This document shows positions 10,831 to 21,174 of a stretch of 64,000 nucleotides of DNA, in pieces. This DNA is from Symsagittifera roscoffensis. Taxonomy: Eukaryota > Xenacoelomorpha > Acoela > Convolutidae. Where the stretch lies: positions 30,020,599 through 30,084,598 of the forward strand of contig NC_087063.1 of NCBI RefSeq assembly GCF_963678635.1. Reading direction: 5' to 3'. A program made the translations under genes and the position numbers. The notes under the pieces are model-generated. The model was not told the DNA's origin. It did no database searches and saw only the letters and a program-made list of their open reading frames with translations. Position 1 is the first letter of the stretch. Each line of letters starts with the position of its first letter.

Positions 10831-13208
10831 GTTAGTCCTTTTTTAAACTATCTGTAGAAAAAGAAAAAACTTCTGATTTCAGTGTGATTTTAGTGATTCT
10901 GTCTTGCGCATTCTAACGCAACTGGATTTGGGTTAAACCTGTGATTTTCAGGTTGAATTTCATTGCTCAATTGCCCTCCTATTAGCCAGGATATTGCAAC
11001 CGGGTACTATACTTTTTCCCGTTAAAATTTTGTTCTCAGGGTTCATCCCCTAGTAGGAATGTTTGCATTTTAAATAGCACTTGTATTCAAAATCATTTAT
11101 ATTTTGGTTGTAAATTTACCAACAAGTTTCCAGTTTTTTTTTCAAACTTTTTTCATGCAAAATCAGGTAAAAAGATAAATCATCGTAATCAGTCGAGTAA
11201 AATATCATTTTCAAGCCTTTCCAGTCGTGATTTGATCATTTGATCGTTTTTGAAAAGTTTCTTAAAAGTTTTTTCTATGTTGAGAAAAAATGCTTCCGAT
11301 CGAAAAAAGCGAGCGAGCAGGCTTTTAGTAAGAAGATAAATTGAATCTTTTCTTAAGCCAAGAAAATTAAGTTTTACTCCAGTAATATTCGTTTTCGAGG
11401 CTTCTTTTAGCCCGTACTAGGAATTGGAAGTTATGAAAAAACAAAAAAGGATGTTTTTTTATTTTTCTATTCTTTTTTTTTGAAGAAATGTGTTGGTGAA
11501 TATACCTAATTTTTAGATCAATCGTGAAATTCCCCCCTGATCGATTAAGGGGGTATAAAATACTGTTTTTTTTTTACTTGAGGGCAAATTATATTCATCT
11601 AATTAATCAAAAAATTTACTAAAAAAACTTTGGTATTAGTAGAACAAAATTTTTGTTAATTAACGGTATAAGTAGGTATTCCTTTTGAAAACTTTTCTCG
11701 AGCAGTCTATTCTGCGCTCTTGCTTGAAATGAATATTTTATACAAAATTAATACGTGACTAGGGAAAGTTTCTACGGTAGGTCACTTAGAGGGGGGGCGG
11801 AGATTGTACGGTTGATCCTAAGTTTTCAGCTATTATTGGCCATGCCCAATTTTTACGCTTTTTTTCAGATCTTTTCACACCACTAACTAGTTGAAAAAAA
11901 ATTTAGCTTTTTTATTGATGTGTTCGAAAGTTTGTGCTGTTTGCACAGCGTGCACCTATTTCTGCTTACGTCATTTTGAATTAAATGTCATATTGCTTCG
12001 GTAGCGTTTGTTTTCATGCTGAGCGAGACTTAAAAACTCGGGTTTCAATTTTTAGTAGCCCAATTTTTTAAGATTTTCGTCACAACAGGTGTTTAACCAA
12101 TTGTTTTCAGCTTAGATACCACTTCTGTAGCTTGGGTTAAATGCTGAAAATGATTGTTTTTCAACGTGTTTCTTATAAAAATTAGGAGAAATTATGTACA
12201 AGTTTTTATACTTTTAGTTTTTTTCTTTAAAAAAGTTGACCGAGTCTCATTTTCTCAGTTAGCTTGCCCATTTTTTCAGTTAGCTTGCCATGCGTTTTTT
12301 TGAAATTTTTTATACGATACTGAATGAGTTTGTTTTTTTATAAACTTTGCTCAAAATTATGAAAAAAATGTTTTAGTTTCTTAATTTTTGTTTGTGCTGT
12401 TCGGTCTTGATTTCTCCATTTTTTTCCATTTCTCCATTTTTTCTCATCTCCATTTTTTTAATTTCAATTTCATGATGCTGGTTAATAAGAAATCATCACT
12501 CATTAAATTCCAGCCTGTTTGTTTTTTCCATCGTTTAGTATGATAGTTTGTGTTTAAATTTGACGTGATAGTTTCGTAGTGATTTTCGTAATTGGAAATC
12601 ATATGTTTCATTGAAGTAAAAATCGATTGATTTCGGTTTCAAAGCTTTTTGTTTCGGGTGGCAAATTTTTCTTCAATTAGCTAAAGTTCGCATTTTTTGC
12701 CAATTCTTGGGAATTTATTGGAAGTTTGTTCTGCGCTAGCTTGCAGTGCAAATCTCCGCACGCACGAAGATAAATAAACCAAATATATAATTTAAGAAAA
12801 TGAGAAAAAATTGAGATTCGTAAATTTAAAGAGCTGTAACGCTGTAGAATTGTTTTTATTTACTGCAGTATGATTACAATATTCATGGATTTTGTCTTTA
12901 AACACTGGTTGATTATACAGGCAAGTGAATTGTAATAGTACGAATACTGTTTTTAAACATAAGTAGCAAATCTTGGTGCCATTTTTTCTGAGCATGTGCT
13001 TTGACTTCTATAGTAATAAGTTGACAGAGTTGATGCGGCTTCAGTTTATCAAATGAACCAAAAATTGTTTTTGGTTGCAAACAACAATACAATAATAGAA
13101 CTAAGTTACTCTAAATCTCTAAGAGTCAGTTGCTTTTGAGACTAAGAAAAGCAGAGTCAGAGCGCGAAAACAAGGAATCAAAAGAATTGAATGAGCTTAA
13201 GGTTATTG
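10831..13208. other. Start of intron 1, no gene seen
   Basis: T-rich intron sequence with poly-T and poly-A runs, an R4 motif at 10972-11045 and a short G7 run at 11793. No coding frame or clear element ends are seen. Confidence 0.55.
10972..11045 (+). repeat. R4 short dispersed repeat, copy 2
   Basis: Contains AGCCAGGATATTGCAACCGG and GGTACTATACTTTTTCCCGT, matching the other R4 copies. Confidence 0.55.
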
Positions 13209-13560
13209 CAGTTGCGAGAGCACGTGTCTTGTAATCGTTAACTACACTTTTTGCCCCTTAAACACATTTCTTACTTAATTGAAAATTGATTTTGTGTTAT
13301 TACCGAACCTTAGCAACTTCCAGGCCCCATCACACCTGGGCTGGAGGTAATGTATTTGCATTTGTGACTTATAGCCAGGGTTCTAGTCCCGGCTGGACCT
13401 TATTTTTTTCTGTGTCTGAAATTGATTTTTTTTTGGGAAAAAATGATTAGTCGAACTATAGATTGTCGGCTCAAGTTTTGTCGGTTTTGTTGCCATGCCA
13501 CACTTTTTTGCACTGTGAACAGTTTTCATTGTAGCCTCAAGTGTCGTCGATTAATTCCTA
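13209..13560 (+). mobile_element. R3 tRNA-derived SINE-like copy (diverged)
   Basis: Begins with a TTGCGAGAGCACGTGTCTTG block shared with the copy at 51446. The tRNA-like core at about 13335-13399 has a B-box-like GGGTTCTAGTCCCGGC and ends CTGGACC. A T-rich body follows, ending near CAGTTTTCATTGTAGC, a motif also found after the cores at 14340 and 47470. The A box is degraded. Assigned by comparison with the better copy at 51446-51720. Confidence 0.6.
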
Positions 13561-13803
13561 TTTTTAAAAAAATAAATATACGTATTTGATATTTTCCGTT
13601 TCGGTTTTTTTTCTGTTGTCTGTTTTTTTTTCTGAGATTGAATTTTTGTATTTCAAAAAATTTGTTGATTGTTCAAGTTTTTTTTTCGATTTAATTATTT
13701 CCATCTCACTCACTATTTGATAGCTTGCAATTGCAATGCTGCGATTTTGTTGTATCGCAAGTGATGTGAAGCTACCTTTGTCGGTTTGTCATAATATGTA
13801 ATT

Positions 13804-14320
13804 AGGAGTAATGAACCTAGTCAGTACTCTTATAAAGGTCTTGGTAATTTTTTTCATGAAAAACCTTTAAATTTGTTCATGTCTCAAATTTACTTTTTCG
13901 AGGTTTGACTTTTGATCTTTCTGTAGGTTAAGTTCATTTCCTTTATTAAAACATAAATCAACTCCACTATCGAACGGCAAAAATGTGAAGGTCGCGTGTA
14001 AAAATGTGGTCGACTTCTTAGTTCGAAAATGGAATTTAATTATCAGGTTACACTGCGAAATAGAAATTTTTACGTATTGATCCAGTTTTCCCAAATTAGG
14101 TTAATTTTGTCCTATGTTATATAAATCTAAAAAGGTCAATTGTTCCTATAGTTGCAAGGTTGTAAGATTTTTAAGAGAATGCATTTTTTCTTAAAATTTT
14201 CGCAAATTAAAGTTTTTTTCTTAAATAAAACGATTCAGTTTTTTTTGTTGCCTAGTGTTCATTACTATTTTCCAACTATCAGTTGCCTACGTTTTTTGTT
14301 GGCTTGGTTGTCACATCCTG
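13804..14320 (+). mobile_element. R1 repeat, copy a
   Basis: Has the family 5' stem-loop in degraded form (GAGTAATG...TACTCTT), then the conserved body: CTCCACTATCGAACGGCAAA, ATTGATCCAGTTTT and a final CAACTATCAGTTGCC. A tail-like GCTTCGCCTCTG at about 14850-14868 may be its displaced 3' end. No protein is encoded. See the full-length copy at 52740. Confidence 0.7.
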
Positions 14321-14998
14321 TAATTTTCTTCTGCTTTAGGCAGCTTTCATTGTAGCTCTAAGTTTTTGTGATTTACTCTTTTCATTTGTAATTTTAATAA
14401 CCTTGGCATCTTATATTTTCCTTTTTTCTCGCTTTAATTTTTTTTAGCCCTTAATAGTTTCAGTTTTTAATTGATCGGCATAATAATCAAATTTTACATT
14501 ATTTGAAGAGACATCCATTTCCTACGCTTCTTTTCCCGGATATACAAAAGGGTAAAAGGTAAGAATTACAGAACTTCATAAGTTTTTCATGTCAGCAATT
14601 TTGTTTTCGACTCAATGGAGTGCACAAGGTTTGTCGGCGTAGTTTCCAATCGATAAAACTTTCTAATTATTTATTTCATGTGGTGATTTCTGGGCGTGTT
14701 TATCTCAAAAGGAGCATTATTCGAGACAACGTCAAGTTGAGCATTTTGTTAATAGTTCTTTCGACATTTGTTCGAGTGGCTTCGGTTTCCTTTTTGGTCT
14801 GCTAGCTTTTGTTTACTATGTTTGAGTAGTATCGCAAATGGTGTGAAGTTTTGCTTCGCCTCTGTATATGAAAACTTATTTTAGCGTCATTTGAGCTGCC
14901 ATGCATAATTCCGAAAATCTTGTGAAAAAATGGCCTGCATATTCTCACAAGATTTTATACACTGCTTTAATACACCGCGGGTTTTAAGCAGCCTAGTT

Positions 14999-15356
14999 TG
15001 CAGAGCAGCGTAGTGTATTACCTTCCTTTTTCCGACCCAAATCGCAAATAACAGTGTTCATTAAAAGTGTTCACTTATTGGTGGCTCTTTCGCTATAATC
15101 ACGATCTGTAGCATTGGAAATTTCATAGCATCAGTTCTCTGCTTTATCTTTGGCTATTGTTTGAGATATATCAAGCGTCCGTGGCTGAGTGGTTAGTGCG
15201 TGAGACTCTTAATCTCTAGGTTGCAAATTGAATCCGATACGTAGCGAAATTTTTACTAATTCGAGGCTTACTTCTATTTTTTCTTCTTACACTTTTTAAG
15301 GCTACTTTTTGTCGTTTTCTTGCTAGTGTTTGCAAAGTAAAGCTTCGCCTCTGTGT
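14999..15356 (+). mobile_element. R2 tRNA-bearing repeat, copy 1 (short form)
   Basis: Begins with the R2 5' block (GTAGTGTATTA then AAATCGCAAATAA), carries a tRNA-like core at 15177-15246 and ends with AGCTTCGCCTCTGTGTG. The core has an A box (TGGCTGAGTGG), an anticodon-like stem GAGA/TCTC around CTCTTAA (tRNA-Lys-like), and a weak B box (AAATTGAATCC). The tRNA-like part lies in the 3' half, unlike an ordinary SINE. Confidence 0.7.
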
Positions 15357-16690
15357 GACGAAGTTAGAACAAAGCGCGATTAGCCGGTTTTTCTCATTGG
15401 AACCGCAATTACCTTACGTGACTAAAAATTTCTATGGATTAATTATATTGTTGGCTGTAGTGGTTAGGTTAGCGTTCCGCTCCCATCTCAGTTTTTTTTG
15501 CAATTTTTACGGTGGTCAGAGCATTCTGTGTTACTTGCTCAACAAATTATAATCCTATAAATTTAATTTCATCTGAAGCTCGCTTCGAATTGATTTACGA
15601 AATTAAGGGAAAATCAGACTCCTCATTATTAAAAATTGACATGGAGCTGAAGGAGCTTGACTTAGTTTCAAAAGCAGTTTCTAAGATTGAACTTTTACTC
15701 TGATAATGAAAATATTTAATCTTCAAATTCTCAAATGGAGTTGATTTTATGGAAAGTAGAGTGAGTTATGAAAAAAGCAAATTTTAGGTGACGTTTTTAG
15801 TTTTTTGGCTTTGTTGAAAGGATTAACGCGTTTCCTAATGTCTTTTGACTGTGAACAATTATTTATCTCAATCTTCTAAGTTATTGATGAAGAATTATTT
15901 GTAATGTTTCATTTCGGATGTCTATTTTGAGCGCAAAGTTTTTTTTGTTAATTTTTTATGGATTTGATGTAAATTTATATATTCCAGTCAAACAGGCAGA
16001 TGATACTGGAAGTAAACAAGTCTTTTGCTGTCTAGCCATGGTGTCATAATTTATTCGTAACTAGTGTTGCAAACCTTTTTGAAGTTTTTTAAATTAACAT
16101 CCACTTCTCTAGAAATATTTTGTTTGCTTACGTCCACTAAATTTGAAATTAGGTCTATTATTTATTTGTTTACATCTCTCTGCTTGCCTGAGACCTAAAT
16201 AAATGAAATTTGTATTTTTTTCTGGTCTCAAATAGATTAAGTGAAGAATATCTATTTGAACTCAGTTTTTTATTGTAAACTGAAATATGTCCTTCTTGTT
16301 TTTCGATCGGCACTTTCATTGTAATAGGTTAATCAGAGGTTTTGGACAAACCAGAGAAGTGCAAGTAAGTTGAGAACATTATTTAACTGAGAAAAGTTTT
16401 AAAATGCCTCAAAAAGCCTTATGTAGTCTATTTGAGTCTTCCCTAGGGAATCATGTTGAATATATTAGGAACAAAATGGTGCCATTTTCAGTTGTTAAAA
16501 AAAGGATGCTAAAAATTTCAATGTGCTTTTTATCTGATAAAAAATGCTAGGACATTTGGCGCATTAAGTTGCAAAATTTTTATTGTTCAGCTTAATCTGG
16601 TATTATATAACAAAGAAATTAGAAAATAGCAAATTTAGATAAGCGAGTTGCAAAGGTGCTTGTTTTGAGTGTCAATGTACGAAGTGAAGC
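15357..16690. other. Intron 1, no gene seen
   Basis: A+T-rich sequence without coding character or recognised repeat ends. Confidence 0.5.
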
Positions 16691-16699
16691 CATTTATTT
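16691..16699 (+). repeat. Target-site duplication of MULE 1, left
   Basis: CATTTATTT stands directly before the MULE and again directly after it at 18730-18738. Nine base pairs is the size typical for Mutator-like elements. Confidence 0.85.
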
Positions 16700-17167
16700 G
16701 GTTCCCAAGCTTATCACCCCGTGTTTTGTAACCCCCTTTTTCTTAACCCCCTCTCATATAACCCCCAAATCAGATAACCCCACTACAATTTAACCCCTTT
16801 TTAAAACCAATTGTTAGAATCAAAGTGAAAGTTACTTGAAAAGGATTCGGAACCATATCGTCGGTAAACATCAAAGCTTTAATTGCGAAAAATTTTGCGA
16901 ACTAAAATGAGTTAACACGCTCGCTGCTAAATGCGTTTTAGATTTGAACAGAAATGACCTTGCCGATAGTCTAGACTTTGATATGAACTTGAAAACGAAT
17001 CCGACCGACATGATTCAAATTGGTGCATATACAAAACAGTCCAAAACCATTTGAATTTCTTGACCTTGATCTTTTGGCGCCGACAGAATTGATCTACGCT
17101 TTGAAAACTCAAACATGGGCTTAATTAAGATCAATGATCAAAGCTGGAAGAAATTTTCGGATGATAA

Positions 17168-17243
17168 CCAAAGGCCTCATTGTATAATGGTTAAAGCGTT
17201 AGTCTCAAAATCTAGAGTTCAAAGGATCGAATCCCTGGCGGCA
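17168..17243 (+). repeat. tRNA-like sequence inside MULE 1
   Basis: The sequence starts GGCCTCATTGTATAATGG, contains an A-box-like TATAATGGTTAAAGC and a B-box-like GGATCGAATCCC, and ends GGCGGCAC before an A run. The spacing fits a tRNA of about 72 nt. The acceptor arm does not pair and the anticodon stem is short, so a working tRNA is unlikely. The A run after it suggests a tRNA-derived retroposed fragment. Confidence 0.55.
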
Positions 17244-17491
17244 CAAAAAATTTTCCAATTTTCCCAAAAAAGTTGAATTTCGAGTAAATATGATAACGGG
17301 TATATCAAGGGTACAATAAATGGGTTAACCTTACAGGGTTCGGCGGAGGGAAAAGAAAAGTCAACACCTTGTATGTATTTATTATTTTGCCGGTTTCAAA
17401 TCGACTCTAGCTCAATTTTGAAAAATCAAGGAAAATAATTAAACTTGGAAAAAATTTTATTGCTTGGCAATATAGATTAAATAGCAAATAT

Positions 17492-18334
17492 TTAACTCAA
17501 GTTCACCATAGCGCGAAAGAAATGCAAATCAGTTTTTTCTTCGTAAAGATGCATAATATTCTGAAAAGCTTGAATAGCGGCCTGCTCAAAATCCAGTAAA
17601 ATTTTTTCAGGTCTACTATCAGGGACTAGTATTTTTAGGGCTTCTAAGAAACGGTGGTAAGTTTTTTCTGTTTTATTTGGCAGGAACGCATATATGCAAG
17701 CAGGGGCTATTCCTGAAAGACTAACGTGTATGGAGTAAAGTTGATAAAACATTTTCGGGGTGACTTTAAAAGTTCCATCAGCCAACCAAAAGTTGGATGT
17801 TTCAAGGACACGTAGCATTTCAGGGTCACCGAATAAAATAATCCTCTCGTGATCATTTTGCCCACTGTCAAATCTTATAAAACTTTTGAAAAGTTCGGGT
17901 ATTTCGAAACTTCTACTTGCTGGGGAGACTGGTAAGACTTCTTCTCGTTGCTTGCGCGCTCGTTGTGCGGTGCGAACTAAATTTTCTTTGGATGGTAGGG
18001 CTAGTTGAGTGGCAATGTTGTCTGTAATTGGCTGAATGGCGGTTGCGACTGCGACGGTTGGGGTGTTACTATCGCTTAGCTCCTTGATGTTTTTCAAAAC
18101 TAGTCGAGCATCAGGTTTGCCCGTGGAAATATCGTGATTATGTTGACCCCTCGTTTCAATAAAGTTTTCTCCTTCCGTAATTGCTGTTGCGCGGCATTTA
18201 TGGGTTTGGTACTTTGAGCAGTTCCAATTTGTTGTTGTCTTGTTTTTTCGTTTAACGTAATACTCGTGGCCTGATACCACTAGCATTTGTTTATCTTTCG
18301 AAGATAAAGTAAAATGGAATGACGCTTCAAACAT
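17492..18334 (-). CDS. MULE transposase with FLYWCH zinc finger, C-terminally truncated
   Basis: The frame is open from 18364, but I prefer the Met at 18334 (MFEASFHF) because the decayed second copy begins with the same MFEASF. Counting residues from 18364, a FLYWCH-type zinc finger has C49, C57, H75 and H77 (NWNCSKYQTHKC, then RGQHNH). The MULE core follows with D196 in FWLADGTFK and D258 in ILLDFEQA. The frame ends 32 residues later, right after LHFFRAMVNLS, so the third catalytic acidic residue and the C-terminal part are missing. The usual enzyme is much longer. It would bind DNA and cut and join transposon ends; this form should lack catalysis but could still bind TIRs. The absence of stops across 290 codons is notable. 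Confidence 0.9.
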   Translation of the reverse strand: MFEASFHFTLSSKDKQMLVVSGHEYYVKRKNKTTTNWNCSKYQTHKCRATAITEGENFIETRGQHNHDISTGKPDARLVLKNIKELSDSNTPTVAVATAIQPITDNIATQLALPSKENLVRTAQRARKQREEVLPVSPASRSFEIPELFKSFIRFDSGQNDHERIILFGDPEMLRVLETSNFWLADGTFKVTPKMFYQLYSIHVSLSGIAPACIYAFLPNKTEKTYHRFLEALKILVPDSRPEKILLDFEQAAIQAFQNIMHLYEEKTDLHFFRAMVNLS

Positions 18335-18729
18335 TATATCTGATCTGATAGAGTGGTATAACAATGGTTAAAGAAATAGGCAGTATGATTTTTTATAAAA
18401 CTCACAAACGTCTTTTGTTGCCTTCAATTAGCACCATGTAGGTTATCTCTGTTTTAAACGCGTGAGTGAGGGATTATTTCTCTAACTAATCGAAATGCAA
18501 TTACTTTTGAGATGCTAGAGGCATCAAGTGAATTAAGACTAGCTTTTCAGGCCTCAATTAGTAAGCTTAATTGGACTACTCCTGTACTTATAAAAAGGAC
18601 TTAATTTGAAACAAATTATCGTCATTAAAAGGGGGTTAAATTGTTGTGGGGTTATCATGTTACGGGGTTATGATATAGAGGGTGTAAACAGAGGGGGTTA
18701 AATATCGTAGGGTTAAAGAGTGGGACACC

Positions 18730-18738
18730 CATTTATTT
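18730..18738 (+). repeat. Target-site duplication of MULE 1, right
   Basis: CATTTATTT, an exact copy of the 9 bp before the element. Confidence 0.85.
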
Positions 18739-19854
18739 AGGTCGTGTTGTTTTTTTTTGTCAAGCAAGTGTTCAAGTTGTGCACAGTCAAATTTGATCTT
18801 TCGTGGCTCGACTTTCGATTTTCTTTATTTTGAATACAAAACTACTTGCTAAAACAGTCAGACTACGCTTTCCCAGCAGAAAGGCAAAAAGCGAGAGTGA
18901 ATATAAGGTTCGAATTGCATTTTAGTTTCTATGTTTCACAGCGGAATAAAAATTACATTTTGACTAGTTTTTTCTATTTGGTTTATGAAAAAGTTCTTGA
19001 AATTCATGAGGAGCCTTAAGACCATCTTTTGTAAGAAAATATTACAAAATTAATCATTCATTTTTTTTCAGTTTTCTTTAGTTCGTTGGTACTTTTTCCA
19101 ATTACGTATTGGCTATTCTTGGATAAGTGGTAATTGAGTTTGGACGACTGCTTCGAGCTCCCATTTGGTAGAAATGGTGGCACTATTGTGCACGAATTAG
19201 TAAGCAGCCTTTCTTGCCCACAGGCTGATTAAAAGTCCCTTTCATCTCCGTTTTTCTCTTAATATGCCGCCCTTTTGCCTCGAGCAGAATAGTCTGGATT
19301 ATTTTTATAGGACACTCATATATTTTTCAATGGTACAGTTCTACCGTTTTTTGAAAAGCACGTACGTTATAGTTGCAGCTCCAGGTGATTTTTGACTTTA
19401 TGGCGCTTCAAATGGATCTATCCTTACGAAAACCATCATACTCTAAACTATCACTATGCTCAAAATATTTCAGTATCGCATTGAAGCCCATTATAAAGCA
19501 ATGCTGCTTGATTCAAATTTTTGAGGTTCTTTATCTTTTTACACTTATGTTGGATGATCCGGACTTTTTCTTGCTAACAATTTTGGCTGGTTTTTCCTAC
19601 AATCTGCTTAATTTTTCTGAATTTTAATTAAACTGCTTTTTGCTGCCGTATTATAGTATCTATATAAAAAAATGATTTTACTTATTAAAAAGAGTAAGAA
19701 TCTGATCTAAAGGGAGTTTCGCTCAACTTGTATAGGTACGTGCATACAGTCCACGCGTACTTGCTAGGTCTACTGGCAATATTATTAGAACTTGGAGTTG
19801 AATGGAGACATCATTATAAGTTTCAAAGGCTGACAGAAATGGTTTTTTTTTAAA
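18739..19854. other. Intron 1 between two MULE copies, no gene seen
   Basis: T-rich sequence. A frame of 84 codons at 19373 has no recognisable domain and intron-like composition, so it is not called. Confidence 0.5.
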
Positions 19855-21095
19855 ATTGTTTCTCAAACTTATAACCCCCTCGTTTTTTACTACCCTTTTC
19901 TTAACTCCCTCTTATCTAATTCCAGAATTAGATAAACCCACTACAATTTAACCATTTTTCAATTCGAATTGTTAGTATCAAAGTGAATTTTATTTAAAAT
20001 GGATTCGGAACCATAGCGTCGGTAAAAGTCAATGCTTCAATAATAGATTTGTTGGTTGAATTTAAGAGAAATTTAAAATAAAAGTTGATTGTGACCAAAA
20101 CGTTGATGTAATCAAAGCTTTATTCAAATACTAATCCTTTTAAAGTAAAACTTATTTAATTTTTGGAACCATCCAAGGTTTGTCAGTTTTATTAAAATTT
20201 CGGCATACAACGCAATGTATAAACGATATGCCACCTCTAGTGCCAATTGTTGGCATACAGTCCCTTGTCCCAACCTATCTTCCCGAGAAAGGCGATCGTT
20301 CCGCTATTTGTGAAAGACTAACATGTATAGATGAAAGTTGATGAAACATTTTAGGAGTGACTTTGGAAGTTCTGTCAGCCAACCAAAAGGCATTAGAATT
20401 TCAGTAGCACATGATTTTGTAGCACACGTAGAATTTCACAGTTGCCGATTAAAATAATCTTCTCGTGATCATTTTGTCTTCTGGCAAGTCGTGAAAATTT
20501 TTAATAGTTCGGGTATTTCGAAATTTCGGTTTGCTGGGAAAAACTGGTACAACCTTTCCTCGTTGCTTGCGCACTCGTTGTGAAGTTCAAATTAAATTTT
20601 TCAAGTTTGTAGAGCTACTTGAGTGGCAGTGTCGTCTGTGACAAGCTGAATTGCGGTTGCGACTCTGAAGGTAGGGTGTTACTATCGCTTAAATCCTTAA
20701 TGTTTTTCAAAACTGATCGGGCATAAGGTTGTTCCGTATAAATTTCGTCACTATTTTAACCCCTCGTGTCAATAAAATTGTCTATCCGTACCTGCTGCTG
20801 CTCGGCATTTGTGAGCTTGGTATTTTGAGCTGTTCCAGTTCGCAGTTGTTGTGTTTTTCCTAAGAAGATAATACTTGTGGCCTGATACCAACAGTATTTA
20901 TTTGTCTTTCGAAGATAAGGTGGGAAGGACGCTTCAAACATTATAGATCAGAGAATGGTGTTTCAATAGGTAAAGACTGAAGCAGAATGAGTTTTATAAA
21001 ACTCAAAAACGTTTTTTGTTGCCTTCAAATAGCACCATGTAGATTATCTCTGTTTTAAACGCATGATTGAGGGATGATTTTTTTCGCTAATCTCA
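19855..21095 (-). mobile_element. Decayed second MULE (MULE 2)
   Basis: The left end (CTCAAACTTATAACCCCC) and the following TTAACTCCC and CTACAATTTAACC motifs match the MULE 1 left end. Interior blocks correspond in order, such as GGATTCGGAACCATAGCGTC near 20002 and GCACCATGTAGATTATCTCT near 21031. The right inverted repeat is missing: homology stops near 21095, where a new left-type MULE end begins. Confidence 0.8.
20240..20942 (-). pseudogene. MULE 2 transposase remnant
   Basis: On the minus strand a start MFEASF at 20941 matches the MULE 1 transposase start. The alignable DNA continues through the zinc-finger region and the CTTCGAAAT / catalytic-core region as far as about 20240. The frame is broken by several stops and frameshifts: only about 61 codons are open from the start, and the zinc finger is lost. 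It is clearly older than MULE 1. Confidence 0.75.
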
Positions 21096-21102
21096 CTGTT
21101 TG

Positions 21103-21165
21103 GGTACCAAGTTCTTAACCCCGCGTTTTTTTAAACCTTTTGCATACACCCCCTTGATTTATTTT
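21103..21165 (+). mobile_element. Isolated MULE left terminal repeat
   Basis: GGTACCAAGTTCTTAACCCC, followed by further CCCC-containing motifs, matches the left end of MULE 1 in the same orientation. It begins where MULE 2 stops and is followed within about 15 bp by the 360-bp tandem array. No matching right end was found beyond the array. Confidence 0.7.
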
Positions 21166-21174
21166 TAAAGTTTT

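Larger units (their letters stand above)
16700..18729 (-). mobile_element. Mutator-like DNA transposon (MULE 1), internally truncated
   Basis: The ends are inverted repeats of about 100 bp built from repeated TAACCCC-type motifs. The left end starts GGTTCCCAAGCTTATCACCC; the right end, read inverted, starts GGTGTCCCACTCTTTAACCC. A 9-bp direct repeat (CATTTATTT) flanks the element. The transposase frame lies on the minus strand at 18334-17492. Between 16850 and 17490 there is A+T-rich sequence and a tRNA-like insertion in place of the expected C-terminal transposase sequence. The clear duplication and open frame suggest a fairly young insertion into intron 1. Plain class II DNA transposon. Confidence 0.9.

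Noticed and set aside
17168-17243. A functional tRNA gene inside MULE 1
   Set aside because: Acceptor ends do not pair, the anticodon stem is short, and an A run follows; more likely a tRNA-derived fragment.
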